A stretch of DNA of 64,000 nucleotides from Pontibacter liquoris (GTDB taxonomy: Bacteria > Bacteroidota > Bacteroidia > Cytophagales > Hymenobacteraceae): NCBI RefSeq assembly GCF_022758235.1, contig NZ_JALEBG010000003.1, positions 62,001 through 126,000 on the forward strand, in the 5' to 3' direction. Position 1 is the stretch's first letter; every line of letters begins with the position of its first letter. Positions 18,785 to 27,390 of the stretch are shown here, piece after piece. The position numbers and the translations under genes are program-made. The notes beneath the pieces were generated by a model. That model saw nothing but the letters and a program-made list of their open reading frames with translations, was not told the DNA's origin and did not search any database.

Positions 18785-18804
18785 GGACAGGTCGCGACCT
18801 GTCC
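18785..18804. repeat. 20-bp perfect palindrome
   Basis: GGACAGGTCGCGACCTGTCC is self-complementary over all 20 bases. It lies in the gene-free island; I infer it belongs to a dispersed palindrome family. Confidence 0.75.
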
Positions 18805-18974
18805 GGGCGATGGCAGCCGCTTTGAAAGTATAACCTGAGTATATGCCTTCTCTCTTTGCTTGTTTTTTGTCATCCTGAAAGTCGCAGATCCCGCACTTGT
18901 TGCGGGTGATCCTGGAGGAAGGGAGATGAAGCCTGATGAATGAGATACTGTTCCTCCTCCATCAGCCCAAAAGT

Positions 18975-18990
18975 CCCCCTTTAAAGGGGG
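18975..18990. repeat. 16-bp perfect palindrome in C/G-tract element
   Basis: CCCCCTTTAAAGGGGG is self-complementary and is followed by TAGGGGGATG. A similar but degenerate element (CTCCCCTCCTTA ... TAGGGGGTGG) recurs about 260 bases downstream. Confidence 0.7.
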
Positions 18991-19080
18991 TAGGGGGATG
19001 TTCTTCTTTCTCTAAAACTATACTTCTTATACTTTGGCTTAAGTATACTTGTGCGGTAACAGGTAAAATCTATCTGCAAT

Positions 19081-19162
19081 TTGTCATTTCGACGCTAGGA
19101 GAAATCTGCTACAGGCTCCTGAAAGTATTTTATTCAGATCTCTCCTTGCGTCGAGATGACAA
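19081..19162. repeat. 28-bp imperfect terminal inverted repeat, MITE-like
   Basis: The arms 19081-19108 and 19135-19162 match in inverted orientation at 25 of 28 positions around a 26-base centre. Ends are TTGTCATTTCGACG and CGTCGAGATGACAA. Small size, paired ends and lack of coding suggest a miniature palindromic repeat element. Confidence 0.7.
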
Positions 19163-19373
19163 CAGGGTGGACTCTTTACGCAACTGCATAGAACCAACAA
19201 CGCTTATACCTAAGCTAAAGCGATTACAGACTCCCCTCCTTAAACAAGGAGGAGTTAGGGGGTGGTTGGACCAGGGACAGCCATACTTATACTTCAAAAA
19301 GAACTAACAGCAAAACTCAATCCCTGTTCTTAGAAGACTGCCGGACTATGCTAAACAAAAAGCCTCAGCGCCA

Positions 19374-20378
19374 TTACTTCACCGTCATCAGCTTCGCCAT
19401 GTTCTGCTTACTCACCGTCAGCAGGCCTACTTCGGGGAGGCGGCTGGTCAGTTCACGCCAGTTGCTGTCTTTTTTGTAGACTTCGCGTAGCAGTTTGGTG
19501 GCTTCTTCTATCTGGCCGTTATTAGCCAGCGTAATGGAGTGCCAGTATTTCATTTCCAGGTTGTTGGGGAACATGGCCTCGGCCGCACCATACTCCTGCA
19601 TGGCCTGCTGCATCTGCCCTTTCTCCACGGCCAGGTCGCCGTTGTTCATGTGCTCGTAGGCCCGGTAGGTTTTCAATAGCCGGTCCAGTTCCTGCAGAGG
19701 CTGTTCGTTGTCATCTACCCGCAGGTCGATCAGGCGGTCGTTCCAAGGTTGGTCTGATGCTTTACCTTTTACCACCACCAGTGCCGCCGACTGTTTGCCC
19801 CGGATGTCGCCGCCAGCCTCCTGCCCCGCCTGCAGCGCTAGCAGCACGCGTTCGGCCAGCGGCTGGCCCTCACTCTTTTCAAAGGCTTTGGCCATGGCCG
19901 GCCATACTTTGTCGGTCAGCATCATGTTGGCCTGCACCGAGAAGTTTTTGCCTGTAATATCGCCGGCATAGCGGATGCACTGCTTGCCGGTATGCACCGC
20001 CACCCGCCCTTGCGCGTCTATAATGGCTACCTGCCGCACCTCGCGCCCCGCATCGTCGGCCAGCAGTATGGCCAGTGCTTCTTCCGGCGACTTTCCTTCT
20101 TTGAGCAGCGCCAGGCCTCTGGGCCCGAAGGATTTGTTGGTGAAAGACTGCGTGGCTACGGCACCCACGCCGGCCTCGGCCCAAGGCACGGCCGTGCCCA
20201 CCGAGAACCAATGGCTCTGCACCCCTACGGCCATCTCGCCGGTTTTCGGGTCGCGGGCCACGATCGAGAATGTGTGCGCCAATGGTTCCTCGGCTTTAAA
20301 TACCTGTGCCTTTGCCGTACCCAGCGAGGCCAAACAAGAAACTCCCATCGCTACCAATATTGTTTTAAACTTTTTCAT
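19374..20378 (-). CDS. Exported DUF1028-family protein (Ntn-hydrolase-like fold)
   Basis: The protein has 334 residues from the chosen ATG at 20378. A frame extending 12 codons upstream exists, but the ATG at 20378 begins a proper signal peptide (MKKFKTILVAMG... cleavage after TAKA). The DUF1028 domain spans roughly residues 24-230, with HTFSIVARDPKTGEMAVGVQSHWFSVG, TQSFTNKSFGPRGL and a QANMM segment typical of the family. The C-terminal ~100 residues look like helical tetratricopeptide-type repeats (YRAYEHMNNGDLAVEKGQMQQAMQEY, then NNLEMKYWHSITLANNGQIEEA). DUF1028 proteins have an Ntn-hydrolase-like fold but no firmly established reaction, so the substrate is unknown. It stands alone, with the repeat island downstream. 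Confidence 0.88.
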   Translation of the reverse strand: MKKFKTILVAMGVSCLASLGTAKAQVFKAEEPLAHTFSIVARDPKTGEMAVGVQSHWFSVGTAVPWAEAGVGAVATQSFTNKSFGPRGLALLKEGKSPEEALAILLADDAGREVRQVAIIDAQGRVAVHTGKQCIRYAGDITGKNFSVQANMMLTDKVWPAMAKAFEKSEGQPLAERVLLALQAGQEAGGDIRGKQSAALVVVKGKASDQPWNDRLIDLRVDDNEQPLQELDRLLKTYRAYEHMNNGDLAVEKGQMQQAMQEYGAAEAMFPNNLEMKYWHSITLANNGQIEEATKLLREVYKKDSNWRELTSRLPEVGLLTVSKQNMAKLMTVK

Positions 20379-20834
20379 AAAATTGATTTTTAGAACCACC
20401 CGATTTGCTGGCATTCCGGTACCTGTGTCCCGCTGTTCCCCGCCTTAATGCTTTACGGCAGCTGCAACGACACCCCGCTTTATTACGATGGGCGGGTTCC
20501 TTTTGCTACAGCAGGCCGGCGCTGCATGATGTATGAGCGGTTACCTGCCGTACGCAGCGATCATGAGCCACTATCGGATATAATGTTTACCTTGAGCGGC
20601 CTGGTGCTGCCAGCTTTAAAAAACGCGCCGGCCTGTCTTTATGCTTGCTTATACTTGTATATACCAGCGCTACTGCAGTTACACAAGTATACTGCATTCT
20701 TCTTAAACAATTATACCACTGAGCCGTTAGGGACCAAAGGCTGCTAAACCTCTGTTCAAAATCAAAGTATACAGAGTAGTCCTTACACCTCCAATCAACC
20801 CGGATGAGCACCTGCCCGGAAACACCCCTTATAC
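20379..20834. other. Divergent intergenic region, no gene seen
   Basis: This 456-base gap separates divergent genes. A 99-codon frame (20448-20747) has no recognisable start context or domain and is rich in Tyr/Leu from AT-rich repeats. The region holds three exact AAGTATA/TATACTT copies (near 20648, 20683 and 20766). I find no clear TAnnTTTG box. Confidence 0.5.
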
Positions 20835-21653
20835 ATGAAAAACACTTCGCGTGATAAAAAATTAGGCCGTATGGCCATGCTGATCGATGGCGATAATGCC
20901 CAGCCCAGCCTGATTGTAAAACTACTGGCCGAGGCTGGCAAGTATGGCTCCCCTACCATCCGCCGCATTTACGGCGACTGGACCACTCCGCAGATGAACG
21001 GCTGGAAAGAGTGCCTGAACAACCATGCTATTCAGCCTATCCAGCAGTTCCGCTACACGGTGGGCAAAAACGCCACCGACAGTGCCCTGATCATCGATGC
21101 CATGGATTTGCTGCACTCCGAACTGGTAGATGGCTTCTGCATTGTATCTTCTGACAGCGATTATACCCGCTTGGCCACCCGCATACGCGAGGAAGGCATT
21201 TTTGTAATGGGCATCGGGCAGCGCAAAACGCCCAAGCCGTTTGTGAATGCCTGTAACGTCTTTATTTTTACTGAGAACCTGACCGATGACATTGATGATA
21301 ACAAGATCTCGGAAGCCGGAAAAGAACCCGCAACCGGCCCCAATGCCGGCAGCCAGAGCCGCCCGAACCCAGTACCGTTGCTGAAAGAAGCCTTCACCAT
21401 GTCGGCTGATGAAGATGGCTGGGCGCATTTGGGCACAATGGGCACGAACCTGCGCCAGCTCGACCCCAGCTTTGACCCCCGCACCTTTGGCTATGGCCAG
21501 CTTTCGCAGCTGATCAAAGCGCATAAGGATTTGTTCACCATCCGGCAGGAAGACGACAAAGGTCCTTCGGCCGTGTATGTAAAACGCAAGAGCAACCGCC
21601 GCAACGCCCGCCCTAAACAGGGCAAGCCTGAAAAAGAGGCCAACAAAGTATAG
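20835..21653 (+). CDS. NYN-domain ribonuclease-like protein with C-terminal OST-HTH/LOTUS domain
   Basis: This 272-residue cytoplasmic protein has an N-terminal NYN (PIN-like) nuclease domain at residues ~10-155. Acidic metal-binding positions are visible: Asp18/Asp20 in LIDGDN, Asp in NATDSALIIDAMD near 78-86 and SSDSDYTRL near 109-117. A polar linker (~160-180) precedes a LOTUS/OST-HTH winged-helix domain at ~180-245 (LLKEAFTMSADEDGWAHLGTMGTNL, then GYGQLSQLIKAHKDLFTI). The tail is basic (KRKSNRRNARPKQGK). Both domains are associated with RNA binding and processing, so an RNA endonuclease is the best inference; the target is unknown. It is 59 bases upstream of a hydrolase gene on the same strand, perhaps independently transcribed. 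Confidence 0.9.
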   Translation: MKNTSRDKKLGRMAMLIDGDNAQPSLIVKLLAEAGKYGSPTIRRIYGDWTTPQMNGWKECLNNHAIQPIQQFRYTVGKNATDSALIIDAMDLLHSELVDGFCIVSSDSDYTRLATRIREEGIFVMGIGQRKTPKPFVNACNVFIFTENLTDDIDDNKISEAGKEPATGPNAGSQSRPNPVPLLKEAFTMSADEDGWAHLGTMGTNLRQLDPSFDPRTFGYGQLSQLIKAHKDLFTIRQEDDKGPSAVYVKRKSNRRNARPKQGKPEKEANKV

Positions 21654-21712
21654 CACGGGCTGTTTATGCGTGGGGTTGCATCTTTTATACTTTAAAACCA
21701 AGCCTACGCCTT

Positions 21713-22588
21713 ATGAAAAAACTGTTCCTGCTGCTGGCACTTTGCCTGCTAACCCTGCCGCTGGCCTTTGCCCAGAGCAAAATGGCCTGCTGCGCCAAAC
21801 CCGCTGCTGCTAAAACAACGGAAATCACCAAAGCCACGGCCCGCTTTGCCCTGCTGAGCCAGGATAAGGCCTTTGTTCAGAAGCACGAAAACCCGCTGCC
21901 TTTTACGTTGCTACAGGCGACAGGCAGCATGATCACCTATCCCACGGCTGATGGCAAAAAGGCCAATGCTTACCTGATAAAAGCCCCGCAGCAAACAACC
22001 CGGTATGTGCTGGTGGTGCATGAGTGGTGGGGCCTAAACAATTATATCAAAAAAGAAGCGGAGCAGCTGGCTACCGAACTAGGCAACGTGAACGTGCTGG
22101 CCCTGGACCTGTACGATGGCAAAGTAGCGACCACGCAGGAGCAGGCCGGCCAGTACATGCAGGCCACTTCAGAGGACCGGGCAAAGGCCATCATCAACGG
22201 GGCACTGGCCTATGCCGGAAAAGATGCGGAGATTGCTACCATTGGCTGGTGCTTTGGTGGGGGTTGGTCGTTGCAAACAGCTATTATGGCCGGCGACCAG
22301 GCCAAAGCGGCGGTGATGTTTTATGGCATGCCGGAGCAGAACCTGGAGCGTTTGAAACAACTGAAAGCCCCGGTATTAGGCATCTTTGCCAGCCAGGACG
22401 CCTGGATCACGCCCAAAGTAGTAGCGGAATTTGAGCAGAACCTGACCAAAGCCCACAAACAATTCACGATCAAAAGCTATAATGCCGATCATGCCTTTGC
22501 CAATCCCAGCAACCCCAAGTATAAAGCAGCCTATGCGCAGGAAGCACACAAGCTGGCAGTAGCGTTTATCAAAGAGCACCTAAAATAA
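21713..22588 (+). CDS. Exported dienelactone hydrolase-family protein
   Basis: This 291-residue alpha/beta hydrolase starts with a clear signal peptide (MKKLFLLLALCLLTLPLAFA, cleavage after residue 20). The catalytic triad of dienelactone hydrolases is visible: nucleophile Cys180 in GWCFGG, Asp229 in SQDAW and His260 in ADHAFAN. The oxyanion-side motif VVHEWWGLN near residue 104 also fits. Family members hydrolyse dienelactones or other esters; the natural substrate here cannot be read from sequence. A cluster ACCAKP just after cleavage is odd and may be a metal or redox site, or incidental. A terminator follows. Confidence 0.9.
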   Translation: MKKLFLLLALCLLTLPLAFAQSKMACCAKPAAAKTTEITKATARFALLSQDKAFVQKHENPLPFTLLQATGSMITYPTADGKKANAYLIKAPQQTTRYVLVVHEWWGLNNYIKKEAEQLATELGNVNVLALDLYDGKVATTQEQAGQYMQATSEDRAKAIINGALAYAGKDAEIATIGWCFGGGWSLQTAIMAGDQAKAAVMFYGMPEQNLERLKQLKAPVLGIFASQDAWITPKVVAEFEQNLTKAHKQFTIKSYNADHAFANPSNPKYKAAYAQEAHKLAVAFIKEHLK

Positions 22589-22628
22589 GCCCTGAACAAG
22601 TATAAACAGAACTGAAAAGGTATAAAAC

Positions 22629-22665
22629 AAAAAGCGGTGCCGGGTAGTCCCTGCGCCGCTTTTTT
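22629..22665 (+). terminator. Terminator after the hydrolase gene
   Basis: AAAAAGCGG pairs with CCGCTTTTT through an imperfect inner stem (GCCGGG / CCCTGC). A/T runs on both sides allow it to act on both strands, stopping the convergent queA as well. Confidence 0.75.
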
Positions 22666-22701
22666 ATTTATACCGGGGTATTCCCCTTTAAGGCTATACT
22701 A

Positions 22702-23748
22702 TTAAAGGATCAGCATCACGTCGCCGTAGCTCAGGAAGCGGTATTTTTCTTTTACCGCCTGCTGGTAGGCTTCCATCACCAGGTCATAGCCTCCAAAAGC
22801 AGCCGCCATCATCAGCAGGGTGCTTTCGGGCATGTGGAAGTTCGTGATCAGGGCATTCGATATTTTGAAATCATACGGAGGGAAGATAAACCGGTCCGTC
22901 CAGCCTTCGTTTGGCTTCAGGCGACCATTGGCCGATACCGACGACTCCAGGGCGCGCATGGTTGTGGTGCCGATGGCACACACGCGCTTTTTGTTGTCTA
23001 GGGCTTTGTTTACAATATCGGCAGTAGCACCCGGCACCATAAAGTTCTCCGAGTCCATCTTGTGCTTGGTCAGGTCTTCCACATCCACCGGTCGGAAGGT
23101 GCCCAAGCCCACGTGCAGGGTAACCGGCGTTACATCCACACCTTTGATTTCGAGGCGCTTTAGCACTTCTTTTGTAAAGTGCAGGCCCGCTGTTGGGGCG
23201 GCCACAGCACCCACGTTTTTAGCATACACGGTCTGGTAGCGCTCGCGGTCGGCAGGCTCGGCCTCGCGTTTGATATACTTGGGTAGCGGCGTTTCGCCCA
23301 GGTCGTTGATCGTTTTATAGAATTCGTCGTCCGGTCCGTCAAACAAAAACTTGATCGTGCGGCCCCGTGAGGTAGTGTTGTCAATCACTTCAGCCACCAG
23401 ATCGCTGTCGCCAAAGTATAGCTTGTTGCCTACCCGGATCTTACGAGCCGGATCAACCAACACATCCCACAGGTGGATGTCTTTGTTGAGCTCGCGGAGC
23501 AGGAACACTTCGATTTTGGCGCCGGTTTTCTCCTTGTTGCCATACAGGCGGGCCGGAAACACCTTGGTGTCGTTCACCACCATCACATCGCCGTCATCAA
23601 AATACTCCAGGATGTCCTTGAAAATGCGGTGCTCGATCTTGCCGGTGGCGCGGTGCAGCACCATCATCCGCGATTCATCGCGGGTTTCGGACGGATGCGT
23701 GGCTAAAAGGTTCTCGGGAAGCTCGAATTTAAATTCTGATAATTTCAT
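22702..23748 (-). CDS. queA: S-adenosylmethionine:tRNA ribosyltransferase-isomerase (queuosine synthesis)
   Basis: At 348 residues this is the usual QueA length. Its reaction transfers and isomerises the ribosyl moiety of SAM onto preQ1 at tRNA position 34, giving epoxyqueuosine. Canonical motifs are all present: [19 protein letters not shown] at the N-terminus, [12 protein letters not shown] near 57, [12 protein letters not shown] near 183, [12 protein letters not shown] near 208, [10 protein letters not shown] near 261, [14 protein letters not shown] near 283, [15 protein letters not shown] near 300 and [13 protein letters not shown] at the end. It appears to be a single-gene unit. No other queuosine gene is in the window, but a divergent queA-family paralog lies 6 kb away at 15611-16822. 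Confidence 0.95.
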   Translation of the reverse strand: MKLSEFKFELPENLLATHPSETRDESRMMVLHRATGKIEHRIFKDILEYFDDGDVMVVNDTKVFPARLYGNKEKTGAKIEVFLLRELNKDIHLWDVLVDPARKIRVGNKLYFGDSDLVAEVIDNTTSRGRTIKFLFDGPDDEFYKTINDLGETPLPKYIKREAEPADRERYQTVYAKNVGAVAAPTAGLHFTKEVLKRLEIKGVDVTPVTLHVGLGTFRPVDVEDLTKHKMDSENFMVPGATADIVNKALDNKKRVCAIGTTTMRALESSVSANGRLKPNEGWTDRFIFPPYDFKISNALITNFHMPESTLLMMAAAFGGYDLVMEAYQQAVKEKYRFLSYGDVMLIL

Positions 23749-23951
23749 AAATTAAATATTACGGTATTTAATGCCAAAAGAGTCATTTATACAGGCCTGG
23801 CAACCCTTAAAATTGCCGCCCGGGATAGAGGGGAATCCGCCCGCATTAAAAACAAAAAACAAGCCGCAAATTTACTTATTTTGCCTGAATAATTCTTACT
23901 TTTAAGAAAATTACTTTAAGGCTGTCTTAATCCCCCTCTCCCCCTGAAACT

Positions 23952-25199
23952 ATGATATACCTGCGATTAATAGGAGAAAGCTTCCGCTTTGCATGGCAGG
24001 CACTCAAGGCCAATGTTTTCCGCACCATCCTTTCGTTGCTGGGCGTTACCATCGGCATCTTTGCCATCATTGCGGTGTTTACCCTGGTAGACTCGCTGGA
24101 GCGCAATGTGCGGGAAAGTATGAGCTTTATCGGCGACAAAGTAATTTATGTGCAGAAGTGGCCCTGGGCGTTCGGGGGCAGTTACCCGTGGTGGAAATAC
24201 TTTCAGCGGCCCGAGCCTACCATACGCGAGTTCAGGCAACTGGAGCGCCACCTCACCAACGATGCCGGCTCCACGATTATGTCGAGCAATGGCGGTCTGA
24301 CCTATAAATTCCGCAACAACAGCTTTTCCGATGCCACACTCTCGGGTGTGAGCTTTAACTATAACAAGGTGATGGATATTCCGCTGGCCCAGGGGCGCTA
24401 CTTTGCCCCGCAGGAAGTGGAGGCCGCCCGCAATGTGATCATACTGGGTGATGAGATCGCCACTTCCCTGTTTCCGTTCGGCTCGGCAATCGGCCAGGAA
24501 GTAAAAGTGGCCGGGCAGAAATTCCGCATCATTGGCGTGCTCGAAAAGCAGGGCGAAAACATCTTCGGCTTCTCAGACTACGACAAAGAAGGCATTGTGC
24601 CGTATGGGGCCTTCAGCAAAATTTATGATGTCGGGCCCAGTGGCATCGGCTCCACCATTGCCATAAAAGGACGCGAAGAAGATGTGGGTTTGCTGGAGCT
24701 GGAGTACGAAATACGGGGCATAATGCGCAACGTGCGGGGCCTGCGCCCCCGCGACGAGGATAACTTTGCCATGAACCGCCCTGAGATGGCCACGCAGGCT
24801 GTAACCGGCTTTTTTGACGTAGTGGGGCTGGCCGGCTGGTTTATTGGCGGCCTGGCGCTGCTGGTAGGCGGTTTTGGTATTGCTAACATCATGTTTGTGT
24901 CTGTAAAAGAGCGCACCAATATTATCGGTATCCAAAAATCGCTGGGCGCCAAAAACTACTTCATCCTGTTCCAGTTCCTCTTCGAGTCGGTGTTTCTGAG
25001 CGTATTAGGCGGCGGCATCGGGATTCTGCTGGTTTTCCTGCTCACGCTCATTCCGCAGGACATGATGAAGGTGGTGCTCTCGGCCAGCAACATAATCCTG
25101 GGCTTTGGCGTATCGGCCGTGATAGGCATGCTTTCGGGCATCATTCCGGCTGTTCTGGCCTCCAATTTAGACCCTGTGATAGCAATCCGTTCCAAATAG
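23952..25199 (+). CDS. ABC transporter permease, MacB/FtsX type
   Basis: This 415-residue inner-membrane protein has the MacB-like topology. Transmembrane helix 1 is near residues 20-45 (FRTILSLLGVTIGIFAIIAVF). A large periplasmic MacB_PCD domain spans ~48-275, and three further helices lie at about 285-310 (GGLALLVGGFGIANIMFVSV), 335-365 and 375-405. The FtsX motif VKERTNIIGIQKSLGAKNYFI follows helix 2. Such permeases form mechanotransmission complexes moving lipoproteins, peptides or toxic compounds, and need a separate ATPase. No ATPase gene is adjacent, so the partner must be elsewhere. Function is uncertain beyond the family. Confidence 0.92.
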   Translation: MIYLRLIGESFRFAWQALKANVFRTILSLLGVTIGIFAIIAVFTLVDSLERNVRESMSFIGDKVIYVQKWPWAFGGSYPWWKYFQRPEPTIREFRQLERHLTNDAGSTIMSSNGGLTYKFRNNSFSDATLSGVSFNYNKVMDIPLAQGRYFAPQEVEAARNVIILGDEIATSLFPFGSAIGQEVKVAGQKFRIIGVLEKQGENIFGFSDYDKEGIVPYGAFSKIYDVGPSGIGSTIAIKGREEDVGLLELEYEIRGIMRNVRGLRPRDEDNFAMNRPEMATQAVTGFFDVVGLAGWFIGGLALLVGGFGIANIMFVSVKERTNIIGIQKSLGAKNYFILFQFLFESVFLSVLGGGIGILLVFLLTLIPQDMMKVVLSASNIILGFGVSAVIGMLSGIIPAVLASNLDPVIAIRSK

Positions 25200-25200
25200 G

Positions 25201-25208
25201 TATATTTG
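25201..25208 (+). promoter_or_regulatory. Candidate -7 box TATATTTG for the LOG-family gene
   Basis: The box matches TAnnTTTG exactly, one base after the stop of the ABC permease. It would give a ~120-base leader before the ATG at 25334. No clear -33 TTTG is present. Confidence 0.45.
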
Positions 25209-25333
25209 CAACCGCTAAGCAGCCGGCAACGTGTGCCTGCTGTTTTGGGTATTTTTTATGATGATGACGTGCGCCGCACACACTGGCGCACACAGGGCAG
25301 CCGCCTTGTGAAGAAGATGAAGAAGAATTAATT

Positions 25334-26197
25334 ATGACAAAGCTTAGAAAGACAAGCAAAACAAAGCTTAACGACGAAAACATTAATACAGGCAGTGGCC
25401 AAACCATTCTGAAGCCTGATGCCAACGACCATAAAGCCAAAACCATTACGGACCTGCGCGAAAGCGGCCAATCGACGGCGGCCCCGGCCTCGGAAGAAGA
25501 CCGCAAAATACGCCAGGCGTTTGTAGACAAAGACTGGAACGAGATCAAGATCGCTGACTCCTGGCAGATCTTCCGGGTGATGGCCGAATTTGTAGACGGC
25601 TTTGAGAAACTGGCCAAGATCGGGCCCTGCGTTTCTATTTTCGGTTCGGCCCGTACCAAAAACGATAACAAGTACTACCTGATGGCCGAAGAAATTGCCG
25701 CCAAACTGGTGCGCCATGGCTATGGCGTGATCACAGGCGGAGGGCCGGGCATTATGGAGGCCGGTAACAAAGGCGCGCACTCCGAAGGCGGAAAATCCGT
25801 GGGCCTGAACATACACCTGCCCTTTGAGCAGTTCAACAACATCTACATCGACTCAGATAAGCTCATCAACTTCGACTACTTCTTTGTGCGCAAAGTGATG
25901 TTTGTGAAGTATTCCCAAGGCTTTATCGGCATGCCGGGCGGTTTTGGTACCCTGGACGAACTGTTTGAAGCCATCACCCTGATCCAGACCAAGAAGATCG
26001 GCGCCTTCCCGATCGTGCTGGTAGGCCGCTCGTACTGGGAAGGCCTGTTTGAGTGGATCGAGAACGTGATGCTGAACGTGGAAAGCAACATCAACAAAGA
26101 AGATTTGGACCTGGTGCACATCGTGGATGATGCGACAGAGGCCGTAAAGATCATCGACGACTTCTACAGCAAATACCTGCTGTCTCCAAACTTCTAA
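25334..26197 (+). CDS. LOG-family protein (cytokinin riboside phosphoribohydrolase-like)
   Basis: This 287-residue cytoplasmic protein is of the LOG/TIGR00730 family, formerly called lysine decarboxylase-like. The signature loops are GGGPGIMEAGNKGA near residue 135 and PGGFGTLDE at 201-209, with SIFGSARTKNDNKYY marking the nucleotide-binding start near 97. Family members hydrolyse nucleoside 5'-monophosphates to free base and ribose 5-phosphate. The first ~90 residues are a polar, low-complexity Lys/Asp-rich extension absent from minimal LOG proteins; its role is unknown. Inference: nucleotide salvage or a housekeeping phosphoribohydrolase. An 8-bp hairpin made of the AAGTATAC motif, then a strong terminator, follow the stop. 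Confidence 0.9.
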   Translation: MTKLRKTSKTKLNDENINTGSGQTILKPDANDHKAKTITDLRESGQSTAAPASEEDRKIRQAFVDKDWNEIKIADSWQIFRVMAEFVDGFEKLAKIGPCVSIFGSARTKNDNKYYLMAEEIAAKLVRHGYGVITGGGPGIMEAGNKGAHSEGGKSVGLNIHLPFEQFNNIYIDSDKLINFDYFFVRKVMFVKYSQGFIGMPGGFGTLDELFEAITLIQTKKIGAFPIVLVGRSYWEGLFEWIENVMLNVESNINKEDLDLVHIVDDATEAVKIIDDFYSKYLLSPNF

Positions 26198-26226
26198 CGT
26201 ATACTTGCCGAAAGTATACCTGGCAA

Positions 26227-26258
26227 AGCAGGCCTCCGCTCCGGGGCCTGCTTTTTTG
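26227..26258 (+). terminator. Terminator after the LOG-family gene
   Basis: The stem AGCAGGCC / GGCCTGCT (26227-26234 with 26245-26252) has a 10-base loop and is followed by a T run. Confidence 0.88.
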
Positions 26259-26318
26259 TTTTGTAGGCAGGCGCCCCCTTTTGCAACACCTTGGCTGCCG
26301 GCTTGCGTACAATTTCGA

Positions 26319-26711
26319 ATGAGCATCAGAGCATTACTATTCCGCAACAGGCACAAAGCCGTAAAGCAGGAGCTAAAGGCACAGGAGAAGCAGAATATCG
26401 AGATCCGCGACAGCCTGGCCATGGAACGCACCCGGCTTGCAAACGAGCGTACCTTTCTTGCTTACGGCCGTACAGCCATGGCGCTGGTTATTTCAGGACT
26501 TACTTTTATCAAATTTTTTGAGGACCCACTCTATAAGGTTCTGGGTGCTTTGTTCATACCGCTGGGGCTATTTGCAGGCTTTTTCGGCTACCGCAAATAC
26601 ATCCGCAAACAAGAGAAAATCGAAAATCATACCAGCGCCTATACGCCCACCAGCGCTGCCCACGCCGAGATCGCGGCCGAGCAAAAGAAAGACCCGGCCG
26701 CCAATGTATAA
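26319..26711 (+). CDS. DUF202 family membrane protein, copy 1 of 3
   Basis: The protein has 130 residues from the ATG at 26319. The reading frame is open further upstream, but that part runs through the terminator of the preceding gene, so the later ATG is chosen. A basic, coiled N-terminus (KQELKAQEKQNIEIRDSLAMERT) leads into the family signature RLANERTFLAYGRTAMAL. Two hydrophobic helices follow (about residues 50-70 and 78-98), then a polar tail with a TPTSAAHAE motif. DUF202 proteins are small inner-membrane proteins of unknown function. This is the most divergent of three neighbouring copies (see 26850 and 27391). Confidence 0.85.
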   Translation: MSIRALLFRNRHKAVKQELKAQEKQNIEIRDSLAMERTRLANERTFLAYGRTAMALVISGLTFIKFFEDPLYKVLGALFIPLGLFAGFFGYRKYIRKQEKIENHTSAYTPTSAAHAEIAAEQKKDPAANV

Positions 26712-26849
26712 ACCTGCCGGGCAATACGATAGTCACTGCCGTTGTCCCTTGCAAACCACGCCTGCTGTGGGCCTGACCTGTGGGTGCAAAACAGCCTGCC
26801 CGGTACACGCTTCTGCCGTAATGCCGTATACTTTTAGAAAGGAATATTT

Positions 26850-27215
26850 ATGCTTAGCCCGGAGAAAGCTGAAATTAAAAAGCTGAAAAAGAAGCTGAAG
26901 CTGCAGGAGAAAAAGAATGCCGAGATCCGCGACCAGATGGCCACCCAGCGCACCATCTTCGCCAACGAGCGCACCCTGATGGCCTACCTGCGCACGGCCA
27001 TGACGGTATGTGTGGGTGGTTTTGCAGCGATCAAACTTTCGGATGAGCTCTACCTGCATGCTATAGGTGGCATTCTGATCCCGATCGGTTTGCTGCTGGG
27101 CGTTTATAGTTTGCTCCGGTTCCGGAGCAAACAAAAACTTATCGAAGGCCACCACGAATCCTACACCCCTACCAGCCACGAGCATGAAAAGGTGCATGCG
27201 GCACAACATCCCTAG
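26850..27215 (+). CDS. DUF202 family membrane protein, copy 2 of 3
   Basis: This 121-residue protein has a Lys-rich coiled N-terminus (KKLKKKLKLQEKKNAEIRDQM), the signature RTIFANERTLMAYLRTAM, and two predicted membrane helices near 48-65 and 72-90. The tail ends in SYTPTSHEHEK. It is nearly identical to copy 3 through the first 50 residues, indicating recent tandem duplication. A TATACTT motif lies just upstream. Function is unknown; shared soluble heads suggest the copies may form mixed oligomers (inference). Confidence 0.88.
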   Translation: MLSPEKAEIKKLKKKLKLQEKKNAEIRDQMATQRTIFANERTLMAYLRTAMTVCVGGFAAIKLSDELYLHAIGGILIPIGLLLGVYSLLRFRSKQKLIEGHHESYTPTSHEHEKVHAAQHP

Positions 27216-27390
27216 CAATCAACCTCGCAACAAACCTCATCCCTCCCTGTCGATTGGGCTGGTTGCCGCTGCGTGCCTATATTCGGAGCTTTGCTGCTAA
27301 GCACTTTCCAAAGAAAAAGCACGGACTTTCCGGCCTTTACCAACCTATACTATTTGCTAGGGCTGCCGTATATCTGACAAAAACCGCGGG

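Larger units (their letters stand above)
18355..19373. other. 1-kb gene-free island of short dispersed-type repeats
   Basis: I see no credible gene here; a 123-codon frame at 18936-19307 simply reads through repeats. The stretch holds several palindromic or hairpin elements (listed separately), a weak CCCGCA/TGCGGG hairpin at 18890-18906, a second G/A-rich element near 19230-19262 resembling the one at 18975, and about ten copies of AAGTATA/TATACTT. It looks like a landing site for non-coding repeats. Confidence 0.7.

Noticed and set aside
18936..19307. 123-codon frame in the repeat island
   Set aside because: It is composed of palindromic repeat elements and AAGTATA motifs; no start context or homologous-looking protein features.
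25200..25333. Riboswitch upstream of the LOG-family gene
   Set aside because: The gap is only 134 bases and shows one short hairpin; no conserved aptamer features are recognisable.
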